Assembly (NCBI GenBank): GCA_023442465.1
Contig: JAEZZQ010000042.1
Location: forward strand, 62,001-126,000
Length of the DNA stretch: 64,000 nucleotides
Direction of reading: 5' to 3'
Source of the DNA: Bacillota bacterium
GTDB lineage: Bacteria > Bacillota > Clostridia > Lachnospirales > Lachnospiraceae
Below are positions 26,476 to 35,481 of this stretch, one piece after another. The translations under genes and the position numbers were made by a program. The notes under the pieces were generated by a model. The model was not told where the DNA came from. It did not search any database and saw only the letters and a list, made by a program, of their open reading frames with translations. Each line of letters opens with the position of its first letter. The stretch's first letter is position 1.

Positions 26476-28746
26476 CTATCTATCCAGATATTCGCGCTGT
26501 GCTGCGATTTCAGGCGGAACGGGCAAACGGCTCTTTTGCAGCTTTTGATAAAGGTTGTTCATATGATGGAGCTTCTGAGCGCTGCGAATCCGATACCGGT
26601 CCAGAATATCCTTGTACAAGGGATTCATCGTCAGCCGTTCGCGTATATCCTTGGAGAACGGGCAGTTGGTAAAGAGAATATCCCTTGCCACCTTATTGAG
26701 ACGGGGAGAACCTTTAGCTTCATACATGATCCAAATGATGTAATCCCGTATGAACATTTCCTTGTAACTATTTTTCGCTTTTTGCATTGCGGATTTGATC
26801 TTATCTCTGGCATCGGAACTGAGTTCGAGATTCTTTTTATAAAACTGTATGTAGTCGAAGTATTCGCTGGTGAGTGAGCGCTCGGAAATATCGTTCCATC
26901 TGGCGCCTTGGATACGCTTGCACATTTCCCAGCGGAATTCCCCGGTAAGCCTCGTCATAATGGTAAGAAGGTCTTCCATCTGGAAAATAGAGGACATAAA
27001 ACGCGCAGGGGTAGTACGGCGTTTTCCTTCGATTTCCTGCCACATAACTCCGCGGACGCCGACATTAGGAAATAGGATAATATCGGGAAGAACCTCCACG
27101 TTAACCATTTCCTTCGCAACACCGCCTTCGGGATTGGAATAAATAGTCTCTCGTCCGTATGCGCCGAAATCGATAGAGCGGATCTGAGCGATGGCCTCGA
27201 TGACTTTGTCAGCAGTAACGAGCGTCTGGGATAAATCCTTCAATACATTGTGGTCGGAAAATACCGGACAGAATGTGGAAATACGGCCAAACGTAATCTT
27301 GTTGACAAGAGGGAACATATTTTCCAGCTCAAACATAACCTTTTTCGCATTGTTCTTGGAAAGAAGAGTTTCCTGAGCTGCGGTAATCTTGCCCGTTACC
27401 TTCATCTCGTGAATGTGTGCCATATAATCGATATCGAATTCGTTACGGCTGGGTTCCTTTTCTCCGTTATAAACTGCTTTTAGCCATTCATAGGCAGTGT
27501 ATACGTGATTCTCGGGAGAAGAAGGGAAGTTCTCCGCGATGGAGTACAAATAAGAAACGTTCTCCATTCCTGCCAGCTCTTCATCCACATATCCGAATTG
27601 AAAGAACATCTTCAGTATAGTAGGTATGGACCTATCGTGAAGGCTGACCTGAAAGGCAGATATGTATATCGTGTAAAAAAGCTTTGTAATGTTCATGCGC
27701 AGCCTGCGGCTGTCTTCATCCACTGCATTTTTATCGATCTGTTTCTTATATTCCTCAATATATTTGCGGAAATTGGCGGTAACATCGGGGTCACAGTCCG
27801 CATATTCCAGAATAACGTCCAAAGAATGCTCCACGGCCGCGGCATTTTTGGCAAGCTCCGGATCCTCCATGGGAATGTCTGAACCTCTCTCCTCCATGAA
27901 AGCGAGAGTTTCCTTGTAAACGTTTATCCTTTCTTTATAAAGGTCGTGATCGATGGAGCTAAAGCCTTCCATGTTAATCATCATACGGCTTATCGCAGCG
28001 CTTATGGCGGTAGAATCCTCCTCACGCTGACCGATTCTGAAAAACAGCGTAGTGTATAAATCGAAAAGATCCAGCCTGTTCTCGTTCATGAGCAGTCTGG
28101 CGATGTCCGATTTATAATCGTACATAATACGGCAAACGGACATGATTTCAGCAATATCCTGACTGGTCTTCATGAGCAGGCCATTCAGGTAATCGAAGTA
28201 GGGAACGGGAGACAGAGGAAGCGTCTGCGTTACTACTACGGACATGTTTTCGTAAAAGTCGGTGAGCCACTGAGGAATATCCTCTTCCAATGCCAGAGGC
28301 TCTATGGTCTCCAAATCCGGCAGCGCGCGGGGAGATATGCGGTACCGTCCGCTGAGCTTCACGTATTCATTATAGCTGTCCGTTAGGTACTGGTACAGAT
28401 TGCCGCAGTCGTATTTGGAGAATTCGTATACCTCCAGAACATTCTTCATGTGCTTATAGCAGGAAGAAGTAACGAGCTGGGCAAAGTTCGGATTCTTGTT
28501 AAACATAGCGGAAAGGCTGCCCACACTGTATGGAATGGATGCTACCGTCACATCGTCCGACGCTATATAGGTGAAAATATAATTATTGAAATATAACTCG
28601 CAGAGACCTATAATGTCTCCTTTATCTAAAAAAAATTCGCCGTCCGAATATACGGCGCGCACCGTTCCGGTCAAAATCGTATGCAGAGCGTTGAACGGTT
28701 GTCCGCTCTCGCAAATTATAGTCCCCACTTTAAATTCTTTTGCCAT
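26476..28746 (-). CDS. Large protein with N-terminal cyclic-nucleotide-binding-like domain
   Basis: A 756-residue soluble protein. Residues 1 to about 110 look like a Crp-type sensory domain (FKVGTIICESGQPFNALHTILTGTVRAVY, with a short FLDKGDIIGLCEL strand). The usual phosphate-binding cassette with its RxA is not obvious, so ligand binding is uncertain. The remaining 640 residues are mostly helical and match no domain I recognise; no helix-turn-helix is seen. AGGAGGGG directly precedes the ATG. The gene is divergent from a small hypothetical gene. Probably a lineage-conserved signalling or scaffolding protein. Confidence 0.7.
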   Translation of the reverse strand: MAKEFKVGTIICESGQPFNALHTILTGTVRAVYSDGEFFLDKGDIIGLCELYFNNYIFTYIASDDVTVASIPYSVGSLSAMFNKNPNFAQLVTSSCYKHMKNVLEVYEFSKYDCGNLYQYLTDSYNEYVKLSGRYRISPRALPDLETIEPLALEEDIPQWLTDFYENMSVVVTQTLPLSPVPYFDYLNGLLMKTSQDIAEIMSVCRIMYDYKSDIARLLMNENRLDLFDLYTTLFFRIGQREEDSTAISAAISRMMINMEGFSSIDHDLYKERINVYKETLAFMEERGSDIPMEDPELAKNAAAVEHSLDVILEYADCDPDVTANFRKYIEEYKKQIDKNAVDEDSRRLRMNITKLFYTIYISAFQVSLHDRSIPTILKMFFQFGYVDEELAGMENVSYLYSIAENFPSSPENHVYTAYEWLKAVYNGEKEPSRNEFDIDYMAHIHEMKVTGKITAAQETLLSKNNAKKVMFELENMFPLVNKITFGRISTFCPVFSDHNVLKDLSQTLVTADKVIEAIAQIRSIDFGAYGRETIYSNPEGGVAKEMVNVEVLPDIILFPNVGVRGVMWQEIEGKRRTTPARFMSSIFQMEDLLTIMTRLTGEFRWEMCKRIQGARWNDISERSLTSEYFDYIQFYKKNLELSSDARDKIKSAMQKAKNSYKEMFIRDYIIWIMYEAKGSPRLNKVARDILFTNCPFSKDIRERLTMNPLYKDILDRYRIRSAQKLHHMNNLYQKLQKSRLPVPPEIAAQREYLDR

Positions 28747-28914
28747 GTTGCCCCTCCTGATGACATTTTTTTCCTTATATTAATTGTTTATATTATACTA
28801 ACTTTAGTTATGAAATACAACAGAAGATTCCCTTTTTTGACAAGAGTCGCTGTACTTTTTTTCAATTTATGTTATACTTAAAAAGACTTAGGATAAACTG
28901 AGGGGGACAGCTCA

Positions 28915-29397
28915 ATGGAGAAAGACACACTTTACATACAAGAAGTAGTGAATGGATACAGACCTGACGTGGAAAGGCTCGTCAGGTATATTCCGTGGCT
29001 CGAATCGAAAACGGGGATCGATGTGTCCAACATTTATAAAGGAGAAGGGATTTCGGAGCACTCGATGGCGTTTCCGGTGTATGACAGCACCTTAATGAGC
29101 CTTGTGCAGGATGCGCGAAGAACCAATCTGCTGGATAGGAACTATGCTTATGTTTATTCCAGGAACCGTATAAGAAACGCGTCGGATGAACAGAGACTGA
29201 TAGCGGTCGCTACCATACGCGAAATGGATATGCTGAAGGGTATATTGTCCAAATATATTCTGGGCGGAATGACAAAAGGAAGGCTGTGGACAGAAGGTGT
29301 TTCCAACGGTTCCATTTTGAAGGTATTGCTCAAGATGAAGGAAATTCTTGAGTATTGGGATAAACCGATAGGATTAAGCGAGGCAGGGATTGAGTAA
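28915..29397 (+). CDS. Hypothetical protein, 160 residues
   Basis: A soluble, mainly helical protein with no domain I recognise. Recognisable conserved-looking stretches are YIPWLESKTG and RDARRTNLLDRNYAYVYSRNRI-like segments in the middle. It follows an extended -10 box (TGTTATACT at 28870-28878) and a good GAGGGGGAC site, and lies 13 bases upstream of a TetR gene, so the two are probably one transcription unit. It is divergent from the large cNMP-domain gene and may share regulation with it. Confidence 0.7.
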   Translation: MEKDTLYIQEVVNGYRPDVERLVRYIPWLESKTGIDVSNIYKGEGISEHSMAFPVYDSTLMSLVQDARRTNLLDRNYAYVYSRNRIRNASDEQRLIAVATIREMDMLKGILSKYILGGMTKGRLWTEGVSNGSILKVLLKMKEILEYWDKPIGLSEAGIE

Positions 29398-29410
29398 GGG
29401 GTTCGTATAG

Positions 29411-29995
29411 ATGAGTGAAAAGTCGGCACAGAAGCGAATGTATATATTGGAGACGGCGAGAAAGGTGTTTATGGAGAAGGGCTTTAAGAACGTTACGATG
29501 AAGGACATCGTGGAAGCCTGTGACATAAGCCGTGGAGGTCTGTACTTGTATTTTGCCAGTACGGAAGAGATTTTTATGGAAGTGTTGAAACTGGAGACGG
29601 AAGAAACAGATGACGTTTTCTCGGGGAGTATCGGGGAAGACGCTGTGCCCTCCGATATTCTTGCGCTGTTTTTGAAAGAGCAGAAAAAAGAACTGCTGGG
29701 CAAGAGGAACAATCTTACGATAGCGGTATACGAATTCTTTTTTGCCAATAAGTTTCCTAAGAAGGACCATTTGTTAAAGCAGCAATTCGATACTGCAGTA
29801 AAAATTATAGAGAAGCTGATCGAAGCCGGAGTGGATGCAGGAGAATTCTATTGCGAAGATCCGTTAGGAGCGGCGAGAAATATTATGTATGTGCTGGAAG
29901 GGCTGAAAGTAGCCTCTCAGACGAGAGGTATTACAGAGGATATCGTGGATAGAGAAGTTATGTATATTATGCAGGGCCTCGTTATGGATGAATAA
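29411..29995 (+). CDS. TetR family transcriptional regulator
   Basis: A 194-residue regulator. The N-terminal helix-turn-helix is typical (VTMKDIVEACDISRGGLYLYFAST), followed by an all-helical ligand domain without a recognisable subfamily signature. Cotranscribed with the small hypothetical gene upstream. No clear operator palindrome was found near its own promoter region, so target genes are unknown. Confidence 0.9.
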   Translation: MSEKSAQKRMYILETARKVFMEKGFKNVTMKDIVEACDISRGGLYLYFASTEEIFMEVLKLETEETDDVFSGSIGEDAVPSDILALFLKEQKKELLGKRNNLTIAVYEFFFANKFPKKDHLLKQQFDTAVKIIEKLIEAGVDAGEFYCEDPLGAARNIMYVLEGLKVASQTRGITEDIVDREVMYIMQGLVMDE

Positions 29996-30011
29996 AATAA
30001 GTGGAATGATA

Positions 30012-30046
30012 AATGCTTCAAAGCGGATACTTTGGGGCATTTTTTA
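30012..30046 (+). terminator. Terminator after the TetR gene
   Basis: AATGC-TT-CAAAG pairs with CTTTG-GG-GCATT and is followed by six T residues, the standard form of a rho-independent terminator. Confidence 0.85.
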
Positions 30047-30087
30047 TGCCGCTGCTCCCCTTTTTCGCAAAATATTTGGATATGCCA

Positions 30088-30115
30088 TTGAAAATTAGTC
30101 AGGATTCGGTATAAT
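30088..30115 (+). promoter_or_regulatory. Promoter of purL
   Basis: TTGAAA at 30088-30093 and a perfect TATAAT at 30110-30115 with a 16-base spacer. Transcription would start near 30122, leaving a leader of about 70 bases, too short for a purine riboswitch. Confidence 0.75.
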
Positions 30116-30191
30116 TAAGGATAGTCATCAATTGGAGGATTGCGAGGCAATCTTTTCTGATGTTAAAAAAATGGAGGAAAGTAAATTCATC

Positions 30192-33100
30192 ATGGGAAAT
30201 GTGAAACGCATTTATGTAGAAAAGAAGGAACCCTTTGCCGTAAAGGCGAAAGAGCTGAAGGAGGAAATTCGAAGTTACTTAGGCATATCGGGCGTAAAGG
30301 ACGTGAGAATGTTCATACGTTACGACGTGGAGGACCTATCAGAAGATACTTTTGAGGCTGCCTGCAGGATTGTTTTTTCAGAGCCGCCGGTGGATATCCT
30401 TTATAAGGAAAGTTTCGAGATACCTGCGAACGGAAAAGTGTTCAGCGTTGAGTATCTGCCCGGGCAGTTCGATCAGCGTGCGGATTCCGCGGTTCAATGT
30501 GTGAAATTTTTACGGGAGGACGAGCAGGCTATTATTAAGACGGCAGTTACTTATCTCGTAACGGGAGACGTTTCCGAGGATGAATTTGAGAGAATAAAAG
30601 CGTATTGTATCAATCCGGTGGATTCGAGAGAGACGGACATGGTGAAGCCGGATACTCTTGTTACGCAGTTCGAGGAACCGGAGGACGTTTCCGTTCTGGA
30701 CGGATTTAAGAATATGCCGGAGAGAGAGTTAGAGGAATTATACGAGTCCCTGGGGCTTGCTATGACGTTCAAAGACTTTAAACATATTCAGAATTACTTT
30801 GAAAACGACGAGCGCAGAGATCCTACCATGACGGAAATCAGAGTGCTCGATACCTATTGGTCCGATCACTGCCGCCATACCACCTTTTCAACGGAGCTTA
30901 AGAACGTGGAATTCGGCGAGGGTTATTACCGGACCCCTATCGAAACTACCTATCAAAGCTACCTCGATACGAGGGAAGAGATTTTCAAGGACAGGGAGGA
31001 CAAGTTCATCTGTTTGATGGATCTGGCCCTCATGGCGATGCGTAAGCTGAAAAGGGACGGAAAGTTAAACGATATGGAGGAGTCCGATGAAATCAATGCA
31101 TGCTCCGTCATTGTTCCTGTGGAAATAGATTACGGCGAGGGAATGGTAAATGAAGAATGGCTCGTGTTCTTTAAGAATGAGACCCATAACCATCCCACAG
31201 AAATAGAGCCTTTTGGTGGAGCGGCAACCTGCCTCGGCGGCGCGATTCGTGATCCCCTTTCAGGACGCGGCTATGTATATCAGGCGATGCGCGTAACCGG
31301 TGCGGCAGACCCGACGGTACCGGTAGCGGAGACCTTAAAAGGAAAACTGCCCCAGAAGAAACTGGTACGCGGTGCAGCCAGCGGATATTCTTCTTACGGC
31401 AATCAAATAGGACTGGCAACCGGCTATGTGAAGGAGATTTATCATCCTGACTATGTGGCGAAGAGAATGGAAATCGGCGCGGTAATGGGAGCAGCGCCAA
31501 GACGCAACGTTATCCGTGAGAATTCGGATCCTGATGATATCATCATTCTCCTCGGAGGAAGAACAGGCAGGGACGGCTGCGGAGGAGCTACGGGTTCCTC
31601 AAAAGTGCATACGGAGAACTCTATCGAGACCTGCGGCGCAGAAGTTCAAAAGGGAAATGCTCCAACAGAACGCAAGATCCAGCGGCTTTTTAGAAGAGAA
31701 GAAGTGAGCAGGATCATAAAGAAATGCAATGATTTCGGCGCGGGCGGTGTCTCTGTGGCAATCGGAGAACTGGCAGACGGGCTGATCGTAGACTTGGATA
31801 AGGTGCCGAAGAAGTATGCGGGACTGGACGGTACGGAATTGGCCATTTCAGAATCCCAGGAAAGAATGGCTGTGGTGGTAGGACCTTCCGATGTAGATAG
31901 ATTCTTGGACTATGCAGTGGAAGAGAATCTGGAGGCGGTTCCCGTTGCCGTTGTGACAAAAGCGCCGAGGCTCGTTTTAAAATGGCGCGGCAAGGAAATT
32001 GTTAACATTAAGAGAGCGTTCCTCGATACCAACGGTGCTCATCAGGAAACAAATGTAAAGGTGGACATTCCTGAAAAAGAAGAAAATTATTTCGATTATA
32101 TAGCGATTCCTTCGGTTAGGGAGAACCTGGAGAAAGAGGACGTGAAAGCGGCATGGCTTGCGGGACTCAATGATTTGAACGTATGCTCCCAAAAGGGACT
32201 GGTGGAAATGTTCGACTCTTCCATCGGTGCGGCTTCCGTGCTCATGCCTTACGGCGGTAAATATCAGTTGACAGAGACGCAGGTAATGGCGGCGAAGCTT
32301 CCGGTATTAAAAGGAAAAACGGATGCGGTGACTCTTATGAGCTACGGTTTCGATCCGTATCTTTCTTCATGGAGCCCTTACCACGGGGCGATTTATGCGG
32401 TGACGGAATCCATGGCGAAGATTGTGGCAGCAGGCGGTGACTTTAGAAGTATCCGCTTTACCTTCCAGGAATATTTCAGGCGCATGACCTCGGAACCGGA
32501 ACGCTGGAGCCAGCCCTTTGCAGCTCTTCTGGGTGCGTATGATGCCCAGATTGGATACGGTCTGGCGTCCATCGGCGGCAAGGACAGTATGTCGGGAACC
32601 TTTCAGGATATCGATGTACCTCCTACTCTCGTATCCTTTGCAGTGGATGTGGCGAAGGAGCGCAATATCGTAACACCGGAGCTTAAGGGTGAAGGAAATA
32701 AGCTGGTTCAGTTCTGGATCGACAAGGACGAATACGATATTCCGGTTTATGAAAATGTTATGGATCTGTATCAGCAGATTGCGATGCTTATAGATGAAGG
32801 AGTCATTGTGTCCGCTTATGCGCAGGATGCCAAGGGACTCGCTTCTTCCATCAGCAAGATGGCGTTCGGCAATAAACTGGGCGTGAAAATGTCAGAAGAG
32901 CTGTCGGCAAAGGAATTGTTCGAGAACGGCTTAGGCGATATCGTGGCGGAAGTGGAGGCGGATAAGCTGGAGAAATTAAGCGAGCTTCCGAATTGCCGTG
33001 TAGTAGGTGAGGTGACGAAGGAGCCGGAGTTCATCTATAAGGATGTTCATATTTCTATTGAAGAGGCATTGTCTGCATGGACCTCCAAGTTAGAAAAGGT

Positions 33101-33992
33101 ATTTCCGACGAAGGCGGCGAAGGAAATGACACCTGTAGAGTCCCCGCTTTATACGACGGACAAGGTTTATATATGCAAGAACAAAGTGGCGAAGCCTACG
33201 GTATTCATTCCGGTATTTCCGGGTACGAACTGCGAATATGACAGTGCGAGAGCATTTGAGCGCGCCGGAGCGAAAGCAGTGACGAAGATATTCAGGAACT
33301 TGACGGCAGAGGACATAAGAGATTCCGTAGAGGTGTTTGAAAAGGCAATCAACGATGCACAGATCATCATGTTCCCGGGCGGATTTTCCGCAGGTGATGA
33401 GCCGGATGGAAGCGCGAAATTCTTCGCTACCGCATTCCAGAATGCGAAGATAAAAGAAGCGGTTATGAAGCTGTTGAACGAAAGGGATGGCCTTGCTCTC
33501 GGTGTCTGCAACGGATTTCAGGCGCTGATCAAGCTCGGTCTTGTTCCGTTTGGAGAAATCGTAGGACAGAAGGAGGATTCTCCGACCCTTACCTTCAATA
33601 CGATTAACCGTCATATTTCCAAGATGGTATATATGAAAGTAGTATCCAATAAATCGCCTTGGCTTCAGGAAGCAGAGGTTGGCAAGACCTATGCGAATCC
33701 GGCCTCCCATGGAGAAGGACGTTTCGTTGCTCCGAAGGAATGGGTGGATAAATTATTCGCAAACGGTCAGGTAGCTACGCAGTATGCGGATATCGACGGC
33801 AATGTTTCCATGGATGAGGAGTGGAACGTTAACGGTTCCTATGCCTCCATCGAAGGAATTACGTCTCCGGATGGAAGATGCTTCGGCAAGATGGCACATG
33901 CGGAACGCCGGGATCGTTCGGTCGCAATCAATATTTACGGAGAGCAGGATATGAAGATATTCGAATCGGGCGTATATTATTTTACAAGATAA
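30192..33992 (+). CDS. purL: Phosphoribosylformylglycinamidine synthase, single-chain
   Basis: About 1266 residues. It converts FGAR plus glutamine to FGAM in purine synthesis. The large single polypeptide combines a PurS-like N-terminus, the PurL synthetase domains and a C-terminal glutaminase. Seen: SDHCRHTTF, NETHNHPTEIEPFGGAA, GCGGATGSS, and in the glutaminase FPGTNCEYD, the nucleophile Cys in LGVCNGFQA, PASHGEGRF and AHAERRDRS. Start choice is uncertain: ATG 30192 gives the family-like start MGNVKRIYVEKK, with GGAGG 14 bases away; ATG 30171 is an alternative. It is flanked by terminators and appears monocistronic. Confidence 0.96.
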   Translation: MGNVKRIYVEKKEPFAVKAKELKEEIRSYLGISGVKDVRMFIRYDVEDLSEDTFEAACRIVFSEPPVDILYKESFEIPANGKVFSVEYLPGQFDQRADSAVQCVKFLREDEQAIIKTAVTYLVTGDVSEDEFERIKAYCINPVDSRETDMVKPDTLVTQFEEPEDVSVLDGFKNMPERELEELYESLGLAMTFKDFKHIQNYFENDERRDPTMTEIRVLDTYWSDHCRHTTFSTELKNVEFGEGYYRTPIETTYQSYLDTREEIFKDREDKFICLMDLALMAMRKLKRDGKLNDMEESDEINACSVIVPVEIDYGEGMVNEEWLVFFKNETHNHPTEIEPFGGAATCLGGAIRDPLSGRGYVYQAMRVTGAADPTVPVAETLKGKLPQKKLVRGAASGYSSYGNQIGLATGYVKEIYHPDYVAKRMEIGAVMGAAPRRNVIRENSDPDDIIILLGGRTGRDGCGGATGSSKVHTENSIETCGAEVQKGNAPTERKIQRLFRREEVSRIIKKCNDFGAGGVSVAIGELADGLIVDLDKVPKKYAGLDGTELAISESQERMAVVVGPSDVDRFLDYAVEENLEAVPVAVVTKAPRLVLKWRGKEIVNIKRAFLDTNGAHQETNVKVDIPEKEENYFDYIAIPSVRENLEKEDVKAAWLAGLNDLNVCSQKGLVEMFDSSIGAASVLMPYGGKYQLTETQVMAAKLPVLKGKTDAVTLMSYGFDPYLSSWSPYHGAIYAVTESMAKIVAAGGDFRSIRFTFQEYFRRMTSEPERWSQPFAALLGAYDAQIGYGLASIGGKDSMSGTFQDIDVPPTLVSFAVDVAKERNIVTPELKGEGNKLVQFWIDKDEYDIPVYENVMDLYQQIAMLIDEGVIVSAYAQDAKGLASSISKMAFGNKLGVKMSEELSAKELFENGLGDIVAEVEADKLEKLSELPNCRVVGEVTKEPEFIYKDVHISIEEALSAWTSKLEKVFPTKAAKEMTPVESPLYTTDKVYICKNKVAKPTVFIPVFPGTNCEYDSARAFERAGAKAVTKIFRNLTAEDIRDSVEVFEKAINDAQIIMFPGGFSAGDEPDGSAKFFATAFQNAKIKEAVMKLLNERDGLALGVCNGFQALIKLGLVPFGEIVGQKEDSPTLTFNTINRHISKMVYMKVVSNKSPWLQEAEVGKTYANPASHGEGRFVAPKEWVDKLFANGQVATQYADIDGNVSMDEEWNVNGSYASIEGITSPDGRCFGKMAHAERRDRSVAINIYGEQDMKIFESGVYYFTR

Positions 33993-33997
33993 TGATG

Positions 33998-34035
33998 AAA
34001 CCATGGAAAGACATGTCGGATTTCCATGGTTTTAT
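33998..34035 (+). terminator. Terminator after purL
   Basis: A perfect 12-base stem, AAACCATGGAAA with TTTCCATGGTTT, 11-base loop, then TATTT. Confidence 0.85.
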
Positions 34036-34194
34036 TTAAAGATTAAATTATCTAAATAAGAAGTGGAGCTTTGGGATGAAAAGGAGACGATCCGGAATCG
34101 CTTGACCATTCTATATGGTACAGAGCATGCTTTTTCTGGTTGCCTTTGCAGATACGGATGGAAGGCTAAATGGTAATTTTTTAGAATATTATAG

Positions 34195-34223
34195 TTGAAA
34201 CATACAAGATGTTGTGCTAAAAT
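34195..34223 (+). promoter_or_regulatory. Promoter of carA-carB
   Basis: TTGAAA at 34195-34200 and TAAAAT at 34218-34223 with a 17-base spacer. The leader to the GTG start would be only about 30 bases, so no PyrR-type attenuator fits. Confidence 0.7.
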
Positions 34224-34260
34224 AAGATAATTTGGATAAAATTTAGAGAGAGGACGACGG

Positions 34261-35481
34261 GTGAAAAAAATGAACGCATTTCCAATGAAGTCATTTTTAA
34301 TTTTGGAGGACGGCACAGTTTTTGAGGGAACTCATATCGGTGCCCAAAAAGAAATCATCAGTGAAATAGTTTTCAATACGTCCATGGCAGGCTATCCGGA
34401 AGTACTGACGGATCCTTCCTACGCGGGACAAGCCGTGTGCATGACCTATCCGCTTATCGGTAACTATGGAGTATGCAGAGACGATATGGAATCTAAGAAA
34501 CCGTGGCCCGATGGATTTATTGTACGGGAATTATCAAGGATTTCCAGCAATTTTCGCTCGGATATGACGATTCAGGAATTTCTGGAGGAATATGGAGTGC
34601 CGGGAATCGCAGGAATCGATACGAGGGCCCTTACGAAGCTTTTGCGGGAAAAGGGCACGATGAACGGAATGATCACGACGAGGGAAGATTATGATTTGAA
34701 TGAAATCATACCCAGATTAAAGGAGTACACTGCGGGAAAAGTAGTGGAAAAGGTAACCTGTGAACATAAATATGAAATAAAGGGTTCCGTCTCCCTGAAG
34801 GAAAATGGCGCAGTTTCCGGAAGCGCCAGATTCGATGTGGAAGCGTACGAAAAAGGGATCCATGAAAAGAAACCGAGTATGGTAAAAGCCTTAAACGGCG
34901 CCGGCAAAAAAGTTGCGCTGTTAGACCTCGGAGCAAAGGATAATATCGCCGATGCTCTCGCGAAGAGAGGCTGTGATGTTACCGTATATCCTGCACTTAC
35001 AAAGTCGGAAGAAATCCTTGCGGCTGCACCGGACGGCATCATGCTGAGCAATGGACCGGGCGATCCGAAGGAATGCACCTCTATCATAGAAGAAATTAAT
35101 AAGCTATATCAAACGAACATTCCCATTTTTGCAATTTGTTTAGGACATCAGCTCATGGCGCTTGCCACGGGGGCAGATACTTTTAAAATGAAATACGGTC
35201 ATCGGGGCGGAAATCATCCGGTAAAAGACTTGCAGACCGGCAGAGTCTATATTTCTTCACAGAACCATGGTTATGTGGTGGATATGGATAAACTCGACCC
35301 TAAGATTGCCACACCGGCATTTATTAATGTGAACGATGGAACGAACGAAGGCCTTTCCTATACCGGCAAGAATATTTTCACCGTACAGTTTCATCCGGAA
35401 GCATGTCCGGGTCCTCAGGATTCCGGGTATTTGTTTGACAGGTTTATTGATATGATGAAAGCGAGGAGAGAAGATGCCTAA
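34261..35481 (+). CDS. carA: Carbamoyl-phosphate synthase small subunit
   Basis: A 406-residue glutaminase subunit supplying ammonia to CarB for arginine and pyrimidine synthesis. The N-terminal half has SFLILEDGTVFEG and FNTSMAGYPEVLTDPSY. The class I glutaminase half has LSNGPGDP, the nucleophile Cys in ICLGHQLMA, and the His/Glu pair in QFHPEACPGP. It is about 40 residues longer than the usual 360; the extra lies between the two halves (around KGSVSLKENGAVSG). The GTG at 34261 has GAGAGAGG seven bases before it; ATG 34270 is close by. It overlaps carB by eight bases. Confidence 0.95.
   Translation: MKKMNAFPMKSFLILEDGTVFEGTHIGAQKEIISEIVFNTSMAGYPEVLTDPSYAGQAVCMTYPLIGNYGVCRDDMESKKPWPDGFIVRELSRISSNFRSDMTIQEFLEEYGVPGIAGIDTRALTKLLREKGTMNGMITTREDYDLNEIIPRLKEYTAGKVVEKVTCEHKYEIKGSVSLKENGAVSGSARFDVEAYEKGIHEKKPSMVKALNGAGKKVALLDLGAKDNIADALAKRGCDVTVYPALTKSEEILAAAPDGIMLSNGPGDPKECTSIIEEINKLYQTNIPIFAICLGHQLMALATGADTFKMKYGHRGGNHPVKDLQTGRVYISSQNHGYVVDMDKLDPKIATPAFINVNDGTNEGLSYTGKNIFTVQFHPEACPGPQDSGYLFDRFIDMMKARREDA

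Noticed and set aside
27505..27882. Plus-strand frames inside the cNMP-domain gene
   Set aside because: Shadow frames of a 756-residue gene with a strong start; no coding signals of their own.
30001..30191. Purine riboswitch ahead of purL
   Set aside because: Only about 70 bases lie between the promoter and the start, no conserved purine aptamer core is seen, and the hairpin there is the terminator of the preceding TetR gene.
33090..33710. Minus-strand 206-codon frame inside purL
   Set aside because: Antisense to the conserved glutaminase domain of PurL; no ribosome binding site.
34036..34260. PyrR attenuator ahead of carA
   Set aside because: The -35/-10 pair at 34195-34223 leaves a leader of about 30 bases, which cannot hold an attenuator.
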